Assembly (NCBI GenBank): GCA_036936605.1
Contig: JAUPFV010000004.1
Span: 125,055,706 to 125,119,705 of the forward strand
Direction: 5' to 3'
Source: Limnanthes douglasii subsp. nivea
Taxonomy: Eukaryota > Streptophyta > Magnoliopsida > Brassicales > Limnanthaceae
DNA: 64,000 nt
The position numbers were made by a program, and so were the translations under genes. The notes under the pieces are model-generated. The model saw nothing but the letters and a program-made list of their open reading frames with translations, was not told where the DNA came from and ran no database searches. Below, piece after piece: positions 30,880 through 43,002 of this stretch. The stretch's first letter is position 1; each line of letters opens with the position of its first letter.

Positions 30880-32120
30880 TGGCGGCCATTGCATGTATTG
30901 TGCAATTTCATAGAGGTGAAACATCATTTAGCTCGTCTACCTTCAGACCAACACTTTCCACTTTAACTTCGTGGAGATGACTCTCACACTGGATGATGTC
31001 AGCTGCCTTACAAGTCTTCTTGTTGTTGGTAGGACTCTTGACGTGGTTACAGCCCCACGCGAGGAGACTTCCGGGTACTATGCGAGTATGTTAAGGCTCC
31101 TTGTCGAGGAGTTCCACGTAGAGGTTGAGTCCACACAAGTCGTCGGGTTCAAAATAAAATGGTTGCGTGAGACATTTTATAACGGCCGCTAGCTTGACCA
31201 TGCCAACCATGATACTTTTCGTCAAGTATCACGAGTGTACCTTATGTTCTTATTTGGGTGCACTATATTTACAGGCCTTCATATTTTGTGCTTTTAGGGA
31301 TGCTTCAAAAGCTTCAAAGCTTAACATATACAGATTTTTTGTCACGTTAGGATGTTGGATATACGATCAATTCTCAGTATTGAAAGCCCCACAGAACCCA
31401 AACTATGTCATGAGTCATCCGATGATTGTCAGCTTGCTACCCAAGAGGATTGTAGGATCGAACGTCCGTCCAAAATCGACAATGCGTTCGCTACTCTCGG
31501 ATTAGAAGGAGAAGGATGTAAGTAACTAATGTTATAAGTAATTTATATTTCACTTATTATATTTTTGTTAATTAAATGTTATATTGTTTGTTTTACAAGT
31601 CGTGTTCCACTCGTATGAGCATATGAGGGTTCGATTCCCTGTCTAGTATTCTGCTTAGCTGCTTATCCACTCCAGATGATGAGCACGGTAGAGGGAACCA
31701 TGCCCGAGCAAGTGATGCGACAGTTTGAATGGGTTTAGAATGAACTTGAACTTCCATTTATACTGATGCCTGGAAGAAGGAGATCTTGCTCGATACACCT
31801 AGCGTGAGAGTGTTTGGCTAGATTGGCGTCAACACTTACTTCTTGATAATCACTTGACCATTACCGTTTCTACTTATAAGATATCGATGACGACCATATA
31901 TCGTGATTACCTTTCTCATTATGGTGGGTACGTGATTACCCCGCCCACGCGCACTAATGATGATAGACTCATCGAGGTTGTTCGATCTCTGAACACCCTG
32001 CATGTTTGAAAATATCTAGAGGGTGCACTCGAGTGGAGGCAACAAGTATTGCAACTTCTTTCTCTTTGGCTAGTGGTTTTTCTTATCGTACTTGTTTTTG
32101 TTATGCTAGATAGACCCATA
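30880..32120 (+). pseudogene. Plant mobile domain (PMD) gene, copy 2
   Basis: 30971-31192 reads MTLTLDDVSCLTSLLVVGRT, then LRLLVEEFHVEVESTQVVGF, parallel to copy 1. Next come VYLMFLFGCTIFT and, after a deletion of about 100 bp relative to copy 1, FRDASKASKLNIYRFFVTLG and CWIYDQF. The C-terminal part continues at 31690-32110 as EQVMRQFEWV, VRVFGQIG-like text and LEGALEWRQQVLQ. PMD proteins share the RQFG-type motif near their end. It is broken throughout. Confidence 0.7.
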
Positions 32121-33430
32121 TTTTCATTCATGTTTATGTTTTGTATCGCATTGGACGCCAGATGATTTGAATTTTTAGTAGCTTATTGTTCTTAGTTTAT
32201 TATGTAGTACCTTATTTCATTTCTAAATTTACTAATAAGTAGTACCTTATTATACTTGCGTTTTAAAATTTATTAAGACTTGGACTAAGTTTAAAACTAA
32301 AAAATAGACTAAAAATATGCCTAAAACTTGTACTTGAAACTAACCATAAGCCAAAGACTAAAATGTATGCAAAAACTAAGACCTAAACTAACCCTGAAAA
32401 ATTACAAGTAAAATTAGACATAAACTAACAAAAATCTTAGAATAAAAATCGTTTGAAGCTTATTGTAGCCTTGTTTTCCATTCTGTACCCATTGTTTGCA
32501 TAAAAAACACCCTTCTGATTTATAAAAATTTAGTTTTCCCTTTATTTTATTATTATAAACATAAAGGTTGGCTTTGTTAGGATGTTCCTTCTTAGCTTAG
32601 CTTAGCTTATAATTTGGACGCCGAACAACCCCTACTCATAAATGTTGCATAACAAGTGTTTTCTAGATTGAACTTACTGTCAAGCCTCCTGTACTACTAG
32701 TTTCATACATAAACTACAGCCTATAATGGATAGAGTGACCTAAATCATATGTCTTACTTACCATCAATTGCAATTGCTGGTACGTCGTTGAAACATCGTT
32801 GAAACCACTGCCACAAGAGGGTACCTCTGATTAGATATTCTAAATAAATATCAACATCTTTTGTCCGGCCAGTTCGCTGTACCAAACAAGCTAAAAATAT
32901 CAAGATTCAGTGACAAGCCAAATTATATATCGAATAGCCAAATTCATTGACAAGCCAAACTATATATGGAATCATAGTTTTCACCAAAAACTTAAATAAA
33001 GAAAGACAATTTGGGTCTAAACTTCTCCAACACTCAATTTTTGTTATTAAACTGATATTTTTACTGTAAACTGATCAAATTGATCATACAATAGAAACCC
33101 TAATCTAAATTTAAGAGAACATATAAAGCATTCGAAAACATAAATAACTTCATGGAACAAAAAAAAAACAATTAAAAATCTAAAAACCTAAGATCTTCTC
33201 CAGGTAATCGGAGAGAATCGTTTTCAGTTGTCTCTCCCCTACTTCTCTGTTCTTTGTTGCTCAAGTGATCGTCCAAGAGAGAACATGACGAGTATTCTTA
33301 AGGGAGGGAATCAGGTAACTGAGTCAAGTTCTAAGAAAAAAGGAAACAGTTCATATAGGAAATCGAATCTAATTTCTCGCTTTCGTTTTTTAACTTTTGA
33401 ACCATAAATATAACATTTAGACAAATTTTT
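32121..33430. other. Non-coding stretch
   Basis: A/T-rich with local ACTAAAAC-like repetition (32280-32420) and a TTAGC run at 32593-32609. No gene is supported. Confidence 0.35.
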
Positions 33431-33439
33431 TTAAAGGCA

Positions 33440-33815
33440 AAAGATATATATTACTATATTAAAAGTTTTACAAACGGAATGGCCAAATTGAGAACAATTC
33501 AAAAGAAGAGGCCCAAGGCTTAATAAGTCCAAAAACAAACACAAATTCCCAAATTAAGTTATGAAACCTTAGAGACGAGCTTGAGATCGAACACAGCTAC
33601 TTCAATTATGCTCGATAATTAACGAATAAAAAAAAGGCTAGCCAGGATCAATGTATCTGATTCCCATACTTTCTAGAGTAGTGATAGTCAGCAAGAGAAT
33701 GAGAGCGTTGAATCCATGGAAGGTGTGGCTAGGCTGCTCATTGACGATCCATTTAGCGATTCAATCGGCGGCCTCGTTTTGATTTCTAGAGATGTGACGG
33801 AGAGGGGTAATTTAG
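33440..33815 (-). pseudogene. LINE RNase H end fragment
   Basis: The minus strand reads SRNQNEAADRIAKWIVNEQP, then HTFHGFNALILLLTI. The N-E-A-A-D motif marks the last catalytic part of the RNase H domain (RVT_3) at the C-terminus of plant LINE ORF2. LINE L shows the parallel SQNVAAD at 56745. Only this 3' end is present. Confidence 0.75.
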
Positions 33816-33942
33816 TTATTTTTATTTATTTAAAAAAATTATTTGATTTTATCTTTTATATTTAACTTTAAACAAATCATGATGCGTGAATCAAAACATT
33901 TTTAATATTTAATGTCATTTTTAGAACAATAAAACTATATAT

Positions 33943-35460
33943 TTGAGAGGTCCTCATCTTCTCCTATCATTGAAATTTTCATCTTTCTCTGTCAATCATT
34001 CTCTTAAGGACCGGAAATCGCATGTTGCATATCGATCTACACTCAAGCATCTCAATGATTTTTCATTTTGGATCATGAATACTCCACCGGTTTCTTCAAT
34101 CTCTTTCCCACCGCTACAAGATGCGTATCCTTCGTTTGTGAATAACCACCTGAAACCTTGTACTGATTTTGATCTTTACCACAACCCTGTTTTCAATCAA
34201 CAGCCTTGCAACAAACTATCATATGAGTTTCAAAAGAAAAACGACACAAAATCTGTGGAACCATCAGTTAAGAATGTCTCTCATGAAAATGTTGTTATTC
34301 AACAACAACAAGATTATATCTCTATTGAATTCAAGAAAGAAGATAAAGTTATTTTTGAGTCAAAAGCTAAGATTACCCTAATCGGTAAATTCTCAGCTGA
34401 AAGACCCTTGATGACTGAAATTCAACAATTTTTTTATTTCTTAAAGTGTAAAGGACCTGTTAGCCTAGCCCTTTGGGATCCTAAACACCTAATGATATGA
34501 CTAGATTTGAAAGATGATCTAAAGCGTATCCAGAAAAGAGGTGTTTGAACAATAAGAAAACATTCTATGGGAGTCCTTAAATGGAACCCTGACTTTCACC
34601 CTCGTAGAGAGTTTGTTATTTCCCCGGTTCAGATTACTTTCCACAACTTGCCAACCCTTTTCAATAACCCGTATGCAATTTTACATCTTGCTAAAGCAAC
34701 AAGTAATCTTATAGATACATGGGTTCCATCCAAGAACCAGGCCATGTTTAACAACTACAAGGCCTGGGTGGACATTGATCTTGATAAACCAATCCAAGAG
34801 AACATATGGGTAACCTTTGATAACCATGAAGGACTATGGATCAATGTTTTGCAGAAACATTATGTCTAAAACATCTTATTACACTCTTCCAATCAAAATT
34901 AAAGAGACTTGGATTCATAAGACTATCCCTACTTTAAGAAACCAAGAGAAAATTCAATAAGATAACAAGACATCTGGCTACTTTAACCCTCCACAAGATC
35001 ATACTGATTCACACAACAAATCTCACACTTTACCTAACCCTGAAGCTACTTGTCTTCATCAAGCAAGTCTATCACTAGAACTTCTCAATAGGTATAGTTC
35101 TACTTGTCAAGCTAACTCAAATATAATTCATACCCTTCATGAAGCATAAATAAAAGAAGCATGATATACCTTGGACATGGGAATCATGTTGTCATACATT
35201 CTTCGACCATGAAAAGATATTTTAATTGCTATATCTCCCAAATTGAACTATACTGACAGCCTGCCCTTTTCTCCAAAGGAAAACCTTTGCTCTGCTCATC
35301 CTATTTCAGATGAAGATCTAGTCAGTACTCAGAAAGAAGATCAACAAGACATTATAGAACAGTATTCCTTCAGAAATCACTCAAGAAAAGGAAATGTTAA
35401 GCTCTCAAAAGTATTGAAACCCAGAAGGTCTGTCAGACCTACAATTGGCTCCAACAGATG
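33943..35460 (+). pseudogene. LINE C ORF1 (DUF4283-like)
   Basis: 33943-34500 contains DYISIEFKKEDKVIFESKAK, then ITLIGKFSAERP, then LALWDPKHLMI, the DUF4283 pattern. 34567-34869 continues with LKWNPDFHPRREFVISPVQI and ATSNLIDTWVPSKNQAMFNN, matched in LINE D by ESIGEPMKAWVPPKNRALFN. 35243-35461 is a hydrophilic tail. Such proteins bind LINE RNA. Stops at 34498 and 34867 and shifts break it. Confidence 0.75.
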
Positions 35461-36937
35461 ACTATCACAATACTCTGTTGGAATGTTCGATGAGTAGGAA
35501 ATAAACAAACTCAGAGAATATTAAAATCTATCATCAGATCAGAGAATATTGATTTTCTAACTATAGAAGATATTATGATAAACCATTATTCTTTAATCAA
35601 AATTACTCATTACTTAGGTTTTCAACACTCTATTTACAATCTTTCTAACAATATTTGGGTGTTTTGGAACATGAAATTCACAGCTCAAAAACTACTGGAT
35701 CATGAAAAGATACTGCACACGTGATCACAAACTCATCCTCTGGGACAAAATCAGAGTAGTGGCTGACTATTCCAAAGAGTGGATACTAATGGGGGATTTT
35801 AACTCTATCCAGAACCTTCTGAGCAACTCTCTTGCCCTTCTTTCTGTTTAGGTAACTTATATGACTTCTAAAAACTAATTACTGACTGTAATTTAAATGA
35901 CGCAGGTTATATATTATCAAAATTGACTTGGTCTAATATTCATAAGTGGAAGAGTTTATATCGAGTATTATTAAATACTCTTGTGTCTAATTTCTTCTCT
36001 TCAACTTCAATCAAACACATGGATATGACTACTTTTGATCATTCTCCCCTATGTGTCAAGCTCTCTACCAATTCCACTAAAGTCAAATGAAGCTTCAAGT
36101 TTCAAAATATGTGGCTTGATCATCCAAAGTTTTTCTCATGTCTGGAATCTTGTTGGAATCAGGACATTACTATCATATTCAAAGATTATGGTTCAAACTG
36201 AAAAGGCTTAAAATTACTCTCAAAACTTGGAACAGAGAGATCTTTGGTAACATATTTAATCTAATAGGTAACTCTGAAGATTCAGTCAAATTTCGGGAAC
36301 ATACTTATCAACTATCTCCTACTGAGGATAACAGGATCAAACCGATAAAGCTAATGCACCACACCTACAATATCTGGCCAGAGAAGAAGTGTATTGGTCT
36401 AAAAAATGCAACATTCAATGGTCTAGATAAGGAGACATAAACTGAAATATTATTCATTCATATGTGAAAAAGAGAAGGGAGAATATTAAAATCAATCGAA
36501 TACAGCTCATCAATGCTTGGACTAAGGACCCCAAAGAAATGGAGATATCTGCAGTTTCATATTTTAAAGATATCCTAACAGCTAACAATTGCTCTCCTGA
36601 TTTATCTATTATTAAAGCTATCATACCTAACATTTTAACTAATGAGGATAACTCTATATTACTTAGCCTTCCTACTGATCATGATATACTAGTGTCTATC
36701 ATAGCCTTAAACGCTGATAGCATTGCTGATATTGATGGTTTTAATACCATCTTCTACTAGAAAACTGGTCTATAATATCTAATGACATATGCTCTTCCAT
36801 TAGATCTTTTTTCAATGAAGGATATGTCCCTAATGGAGTTTATGCTTCATCTATTTTCTTAATTCCTAAAAAAAACCCTAAAACTTAAAAGGACTACCGT
36901 CCGATTAGTTTATGTAATGTATTTAATAGAACCCTAA
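35461..36937 (+). pseudogene. LINE C ORF2: endonuclease and truncated RT
   Basis: The endonuclease opens with ITILCWNVRWVGNKQTQRIL and has a decayed GDFN site near 35795 (MGDFNSIQ-like). A linker (36138-36440) precedes the RT start at 36464-36760 with ADSIADIDGFN (family D-S-x-GPDGFN). Broken frames follow to 36937. No FADD segment is present because the element is cut there. Confidence 0.7.
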
Positions 36938-37347
36938 AACTTGGTATATGGTATGGATGCGATTGCTCCTAAGATGCAACTCTTCCATCATACAGAGTCC
37001 ATAATGTTTCCGAACATGCTAATGAAATGGCAGTCAGAAGTCAATTGGACTTAATAAAAGAGAATAAGGTTAAGGCTTATCTTAGAGCCATCCATTATCA
37101 AGGTTTAATGAGAAGCAGGTTTGCTTTTAGAATCAGAAGAAGGGATTTTCAACCGGGGAATAAAGTATTGAGAAAAGTATTCTTACATACTAAAGAAAAG
37201 CAGTTCGACAAGCTAGCTCCAAACTAGGAAGAGCCTTATGTGGTCATTGAAAAGCTTTAGCCTGGAACATACGGGCTTCAGGACAAAGATGGAAGAGTCT
37301 CGAGCCACCCATGGAACATTGAACACCTCTGGATGTATCTAGAATGA
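36938..37347 (+). pseudogene. Integrase C-terminal fragment, gypsy copy 2
   Basis: 37027-37227 reads AVRSQLDLIKENKVKAYLRA, then HYQGLMRSRFAFR, FQPGNKVLRKVFLHTKE, parallel to copy 1. A stop at 37225 interrupts it. The natural end (HLWMYLE, TGA at 37345) is retained. Confidence 0.88.
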
Positions 37348-37904
37348 AATTTGTGTAAATATTTACTTGTTTAAAGTTCATGTAAATATTAGCGGGCATA
37401 CTCTTTCCTACCCTGGTGGTGCAGGGAGGTTTTAATGAGGTGTCCGGGTTTTTTAATAAAATTTGATGCCTTTTTAAAATATTCAGAGTTGTTTGATTTA
37501 CAGTTTCTTTAAAGCCTTCTAAGTATCTTTGACAGGTCAGATTGATCTGGTAGAATGATGACCATTTAACATTTGTCATCAGAGAATTTAAACACTCTCA
37601 TCTTAAAATACTTGTAAAATAACTAGGGTCTACAAACACCAGCCATTAAGATTGAGCGATTACGAAACAAAGCAAGAATTTAGCAAAGTAAAACTGCTCG
37701 GCTAACACCGGAGGATGATATTAAAACATAAAGAGTGTCTTGGCCATCCAAGGACTTTAAGTTTAAAAAGAAAGAGCTTAACTGGACTCAAACCGGACAC
37801 AATTATAAAATACCTTGGGCGTCCAAGGACTTTGGTATGTTATAAAAAAACAAACAATAGTTAAAACCTTAGGGCTAGTTTTCCTTAGATGTTCCTGCAT
37901 CATC
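37348..37904. other. Convergent gap with hairpins, gypsy copy 2
   Basis: It has the same content as 8818-9325: the CCCTGGTGGTGCAGGGAGG block near 37413 and hairpins at 37738-37753 (TCTTGG-CCAT-CCAAGG) and 37813-37828 (CCTTGG-GCGT-CCAAGG). Confidence 0.65.
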
Positions 37905-40840
37905 TTATTTCTTCTTTGGATCTTTGGGTTCATCACTGGAGCTCTCTCCGGTCCCTTCTTCCTCGTTATTAGTATCATCCATACCACTGGAGTAGTTGTG
38001 CTTATCGCCATCTGCCATAGTATGGAATGGGAGGCCTTCGAATTCCACATATTGCCACAGAGTACCAAGTGTCCTCTTTGGGAATGTTCGATGAAAAATC
38101 AAGACCATGTCGGATTTAACTTCGGCATATCTTTCTTCTAGGGAATCTATCACCTTGTTGGTGTATGCATCGACCCTGGCCTGGATTTTCTTCTCCTACT
38201 CTTTTATCAAATCTTCATTTTCCTTGGTAACTTTGGACACAGCATCTTCCAGGGAAGTTTTGTCACTGGACAGGGCTTGGACAACATTATCCTAGGTCGT
38301 CACCTCTTCCTTCAAAGTGGAGAGATCCTTCTCCAAGCCAGAACACTTGGTTTGGAGCTTTGTGTGGGCCATCTACGAAGTGGCCAGCCTGGTTGCCAGG
38401 TCTTCTTTCCCTTTCTTTAACTCCTCGAGCTCTTTCCTCAATGCTTCAACATTTTGATTGCCATTAAGAATGTCATTGGATAAGCTCTCTTTATCTGCAT
38501 TGAGTGTGTTGATAAGGGCAGACTGACTTCGTACTTGCCTCTCCAAGTTAAGCACTGGTAGAATATGGCCCAGCAGAGAGTGAGTCACCGTATCGTTCTC
38601 CCCTGAAACAGTGAAATACTTACCATTAAAGGTCACCATATTAGAGGAACTTGGGGGAAGGTAGGGACCCGCAAAGTCATCCTTTTCAAGATCATCAAAG
38701 TAAAGGCCAATCTTTTGGAAGCCACTGATGTCTACTCCATCAATGTTAATATCTCCTCCAGTACCCTCTCCAGCATGTAGACCACTTGGGATTTGCTCTG
38801 CCAAAGTGGGGTCTATTGGATTGGCCGGAGGAAGAGACTCTGAAGGCCGGAGAACAACTGCATCCCCCAAGGATACTTTCTTCTTCTTACCGCCCTTTCT
38901 TCGTTATTTGCTCCCCGTTTTTTGTCTTTCTTGGGAGCCTTTGGATGACCTTGATGTCCACATGCCTCCCTAATACTCTTATCTTTAACTACTTGAAGTA
39001 CAGTAGCATCGATTCCCCCTTGGGCATGCATTCCCTGATTCTCCGGAGCGGTCTCCTCAACAGCATCCTGAACAACCTCTCCTGCAACTTGTTTCTTCTT
39101 GCCCTTCTTTCCCTTCATCTTGCTTGGAGCTTTAGCTCTAGCAGGCAAGGCCAGTTTACCATCCTTCTCCTCTGTTCTCTTGAGTATGACAGCCGGAGGG
39201 GGAGGAGTGATGAGCTCCTCCCAAGTAAGGTGTCTCCGACAAGTTGTGTTCCAGAGGTGGGACCTCACCAAGTTGCCTGATGTGAAGCACTTGTGAAAGG
39301 AATTTCCTCAGCGTTCGGCAGCCCAAGCGTTTAATTTAACACATGTGGCTTGCCCCTACTCCACAAAACCATAGAACTCCTTCGGCAACACTAACCAAAG
39401 AAAAATAAAAACAGTTCAGAAACGAATTTTTTACAAAGTAAGAGAGACAAACATAATAAGATATTTACCTGAGCTCTTCCATCTACTGGTGAGCATACTA
39501 GGGTTAACACCAGCCTTGATTTTCCTCCCATTTTCCTATGCTCCGCTGATGAATAGAAATTGAGTCTTCCAATTTTTCTCTGACTCAAACAAGTCATCCA
39601 CCACCTTAAAATTGTCTCCCATATTAAAGTGGTAGAATGGGATATTATGGTTCTTACAAAGGCCGGCCACAACAGCAACCTGCTCCATTGGAAGTGGTAT
39701 TCTGGAGAGCCTTGACGCCATAATACAGGAGATGAGGGTGTACAAAGCGTTGGGACTCAGCTGGCTTGGATAGAGTTTTATCAGGTGAAAATACCTGACA
39801 ATTTCTGGATCCAAGGAAAATCTGAGCCCCCAGTTAAACAGCTTCGTATAAATGATTATCTCGCTGAGTTTCAGTCCATTGGGGTCTCTGGAGTGATTGG
39901 TATCCTCACCTTTACAGATTCAGGGATCCCCTATTGTATGCGTATCCGGCCTAACTCAACGGTGTGAGTATTGACATAGTTGATATTATGCATGGCCAGC
40001 AGATACTTCACGTTTAATTTGTAGAAGCAGGGTCCCACTTTGCCTTCCAGACTCTCCGGCAGATCCGGATGAGTCATGCAGATTTTTTCTTTTCCTTTTC
40101 CTTTTTTATCGCTAGCAGTATCCCCAGTCTGCCCAGAAATGTCGATCTCAAATAGAGCATATTCTACACTGTCCTCCATCACCTCTTCCATCACCATGGA
40201 AGGTTTATCAGCCGATGTTGGTGGGAGAGTGCTGGTGGCTGGCTCAGTAGGTTGTCCGGACGGTTGAGCATCAGCCTCTCTTAGGGGTCTGGTGTCCGGC
40301 AGGGGCTCAGTTCCAGAGGGCTCATTATGAGAGATGATTCTAGTAGCCTCCGGACCAGAGGATTTGTCTTTTGGGCTCTAATAGATGCCCCTGATCCAAT
40401 GGATTTATCCTTGGTCCCAGACTTTGGGGACTTAGGTTGAGAGCCAGTTACCTGACCCTTTACTAGACGGCCTGTCCGGCGAAGGGTAACTTTTTCTGGG
40501 GATTTCTCAGTGTCTGACCCTATAGCAATGAACGAAGAAGGTCTTATTATACTTGATACTGCTTTCTCCTGCACAACAGAGGGCTGAGATTCCTGAACAG
40601 AGGAGCCTGACGGAATGGGCGAGAGGCTTGTCTGAAACAAACGCTTAGGTTTGGCACTTTTGGCAGAAGATGATCCTCGATCAGCTTCTGAAGATGGTGT
40701 GTCGGGCTTACGGATTGGACAAACTGGAAGACCCTCCGCAATACGCCTCTCTCGCTCAACCTTTTGCGCTTTTTCTAATTCTGAAAGATTTAGCCAACCA
40801 CCTTTCACCAATGCGTTTCTCGCCGTGAACAAAAACCTAC
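37905..40840 (-). pseudogene. Antisense gene (aORF) of the gypsy element, copy 2
   Basis: It runs from FTARNALVKGGWLNLSELEK (about 40836) to DEPKDPKKK and a stop at 37905. Domain order equals copy 1: Ser/Pro-rich N-terminus, PF04195-like domain (40197-39536, with MDPEIVRYFHL and PSQLSPNALYTLISCIMASR), intron, basic linker (39390-38880), coiled coil (38870-38160) and an acidic, lysine-ended tail. A TGG codon became TAG near 39538 (LFISGA, stop, ENGRKIKAG), and the start ATG of copy 1 is TTG here. Frame shifts lie near 40330 and 38370. Function is unknown. Confidence 0.8.
39391..39468 (-). other. Intron in the antisense gene, copy 2
   Basis: Donor CTCAG/GTAAATATC and acceptor TTTGGTTAG/TGTTGCC on the minus strand, 78 bp. 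It joins TSRWKSS to LPKEFYGF in phase 1, at the same place as in copy 1. Confidence 0.75.
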
Positions 40841-40928
40841 AGAAGAAATGTTTTGAGAAAAAGAGTAAAAAGCTCTGAAATGGAGAAATCACAAAGTGAT
40901 GAAGATGGTAAAACAGTAAAAGGAAGTA

Positions 40929-40935
40929 ATTTATA
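40929..40935 (-). promoter_or_regulatory. TATA-like box ahead of the antisense gene, copy 2
   Basis: CTAGTATAAATTA on the minus strand, about 95 bp before the expected start codon. It matches the box at 12381-12387 in copy 1. Confidence 0.5.
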
Positions 40936-41253
40936 CTAGTAAGGCAAAAAAGTTACCAAATACCTAGGTGAAAACGAAAAGGCAAAAATAATGATTGAAG
41001 GCGACGCTAACGTCATAAGTATTAAATACAGAAGTTGCTTTTGGGGATTAGTGGGAGCGCCATTCTAGGAAGAAAACGACTGGTGAGAAGAAAAAGAATG
41101 TGACACATGTCCCACAATCCATAGCAAAACTCTTGAACTTCTGAGAAGTATTCAGTCCGTATAAACCTTAGGCTGAATACATAAACAGTCCGGAGAATGT
41201 TGCTGGTGCCTAAGAAGATTTTTTGGTCTTGCCAAAGGCCTTCGACAAAACCT

Positions 41254-41263
41254 AAAAAAGGGG
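41254..41263 (+). promoter_or_regulatory. Polypurine tract, gypsy copy 2
   Basis: AAAAAAGGGG four bases before the LTR, as in copy 1. Confidence 0.75.
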
Positions 41264-41267
41264 CTAC

Positions 41268-41644
41268 TGATGAGTCCTGAATTATTCACCACTCACTCTG
41301 GAAACCGGACGGGTGTAATCTGGACAATAATCACCCACTGAAGTATCCGGACAGGACAACAGTATTGAGAACACTAAACACCTTTTGACTAAGCTAATTG
41401 CTAATCTGCTTAATAAACTAATGGGTTTTTGAACTCGACCCGATTTCATAAGTTTGACCCGAAAGCCCATATGCCCATAATTAAGGGTATAAATACCCAA
41501 CCACTTTCATTAATGAGGGTAATGAGCATTTAATACAACCATGCAGCTTAAATCTCTCACTACAAAACACCTAAACATTTAATACCCTCAAAATACCACA
41601 AAACATCTGACAAAATTACCCTCAGTCTGAAATAATCCTCACCA
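41268..41644 (+). repeat. Gypsy copy 2, 3' LTR (377 bp)
   Basis: TGATGAGTCC to CCTCACCA. It is clearly related to the LTRs of copy 1 along its length but more diverged from them than they are from each other. The TATA box is at 41488-41494. It abuts Helitron sequence at 41645. Confidence 0.9.
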
Positions 41645-42560
41645 GATATGATCATCATATGATTCAATAATTAAATCGGGTGGTATTTTAATCCATAAAT
41701 ATTCTTGATTGTTTGGTATAGTTAAATCAGAAATATGACCTTCTATGATTTTTAATATCCAATTAAAAAAACCATTTAGTTCTTGTTTTCAACATCGTTT
41801 AAACCATTGTTATACAATCTCATATTTAAAAAAAATACTTGAAAGTGTTTCTATAAAAAAAGTGTTTAAAGAACTATTTCCAATTTATTCTCTTGTTCCT
41901 CCTACTACAATTGGTAAAATTTGTCTGAAATAACCTCCTAACAAAATAGTCTTTCCTCTAAATAAATTTGTACTTTCTTCTTGATACATCTTTGGTATAA
42001 TATCGCGTAATGATCTATTAAGACCTTCAAAACAATTTTTATTATTCGTAGGTGCTTCATCCCATATAATCAATGATGATTTTTTATTTAACTTGGCAAG
42101 ATGTGTTGATTTTTTTATTTCACATGTGGAACATTCCGTTATAGTTAAAGAAATTTTTAATCTAAAATGTGGAGTTCTACCTCTAGGAAAAAGTGGGGAA
42201 GCAATTCCGGATGAAGAAACCACAAGAACAATATTTCCTTCTGATCTAAGTTTACTAATCATAGCATGTCATAAAAGAAGTATTTCATGTACCACCATGT
42301 CCGTACACAAAAATTAGTCCTTATTTTTAAGCTACGATCGTAGAGATAACATAGTCATTAATTTCTTTTTACTCGTTATTCATTATAGAAGCTAAAATTG
42401 CATATTGTGTTTTTAATTCATCTACATCATAATTTAACTATTTCCTAAATCTTTTGTTCTTAAGGTCTTCTATTGTTTTATGATTTGGTTTAGGTAAACT
42501 ATAATCTTTTAAACAACTATATGATGCATTAAACAATTTTTCTACTTCGTCTAAAACATA
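41645..42560 (-). pseudogene. PIF1-like helicase of the Helitron
   Basis: Text includes GLIFVYGHGGT-stop-NTSF (the Walker A motif GHGGTGKT with TGA in place of the second Gly and Asn in place of Lys), then IVLVVSSSGIASPLFPRGRT, SLIIWDEAPTNNKNCFEGLN (Walker B) and TILLGGYFRQILPIVVGGTR. After these comes WILKIIEGHI and a PPDLII end near 41690. The C-terminal helicase motifs are absent because of the LTR junction. Several frame breaks occur. Confidence 0.88.
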
Positions 42561-43002
42561 ATTTTAAGCTCTTTTCTCATATAACTAAATTTTTCATTCT
42601 AATTTTTTTAAAGTATGTAATATATCATCACACATATTTTTATATTTTTTTAAATAAAATATTAGGATTTGAAACATCGCAAAATAAATTTATAGTAATA
42701 AATATATTAATTCGGAACATGTAGGTGTGTTTGTAACATTTTTTTAAAGCATCATCCCATCATTTATCATCACCCAACATACCTAGTGCTCTGCATGCAT
42801 CTTGATAGCTAGATTGTACAATTCCATCAACAGTTTTTATGTCATCAAAACTGGTAGCTCCTTTTTAAAAATTTAATAACATTCTTAAATAGTATAGTTC
42901 ACGTGCTGTTGGATTTACATATGCTAATCTACCTATATATTTACTTTGTTTTCTTAATTTCCAAATATTATTATGAGCATCCGGTATAAATTTTATATGA
43001 AA

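Larger units (their letters stand above)
33930..36937 (+). mobile_element. LINE C (L1-like), 3'-truncated at a gypsy junction
   Basis: Plus-strand order is ORF1 with a DUF4283-like domain (33943-35460), endonuclease (35460-36120) and the start of RT (36440-36937). The RT breaks off after DYRPISLCNVFNRTLK, about a quarter into the domain, where gypsy copy 2 sequence begins. It is similar in layout and text to LINE D at 59.7-64 kb. Confidence 0.8.
36938..41644 (+). mobile_element. Tat-like gypsy element, copy 2 (5'-truncated)
   Basis: It begins inside the integrase C-terminal region (LVYGMDA-like, about 36940). It keeps the 3'-UTR block, both hairpins, the complete antisense gene, the polypurine tract and the 3' LTR. 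The 5' LTR, gag, protease, RT and most of integrase are missing. No duplicate target site can be sought because the left end is lost. Close likeness to copy 1 over the shared part allows conserved signals to be compared. Confidence 0.9.

Noticed and set aside
38728..39280. Plus-strand frames of 81-164 residues
   Set aside because: Shadow of the copy 2 antisense gene. The residue content follows from its Lys/Pro-rich minus strand.
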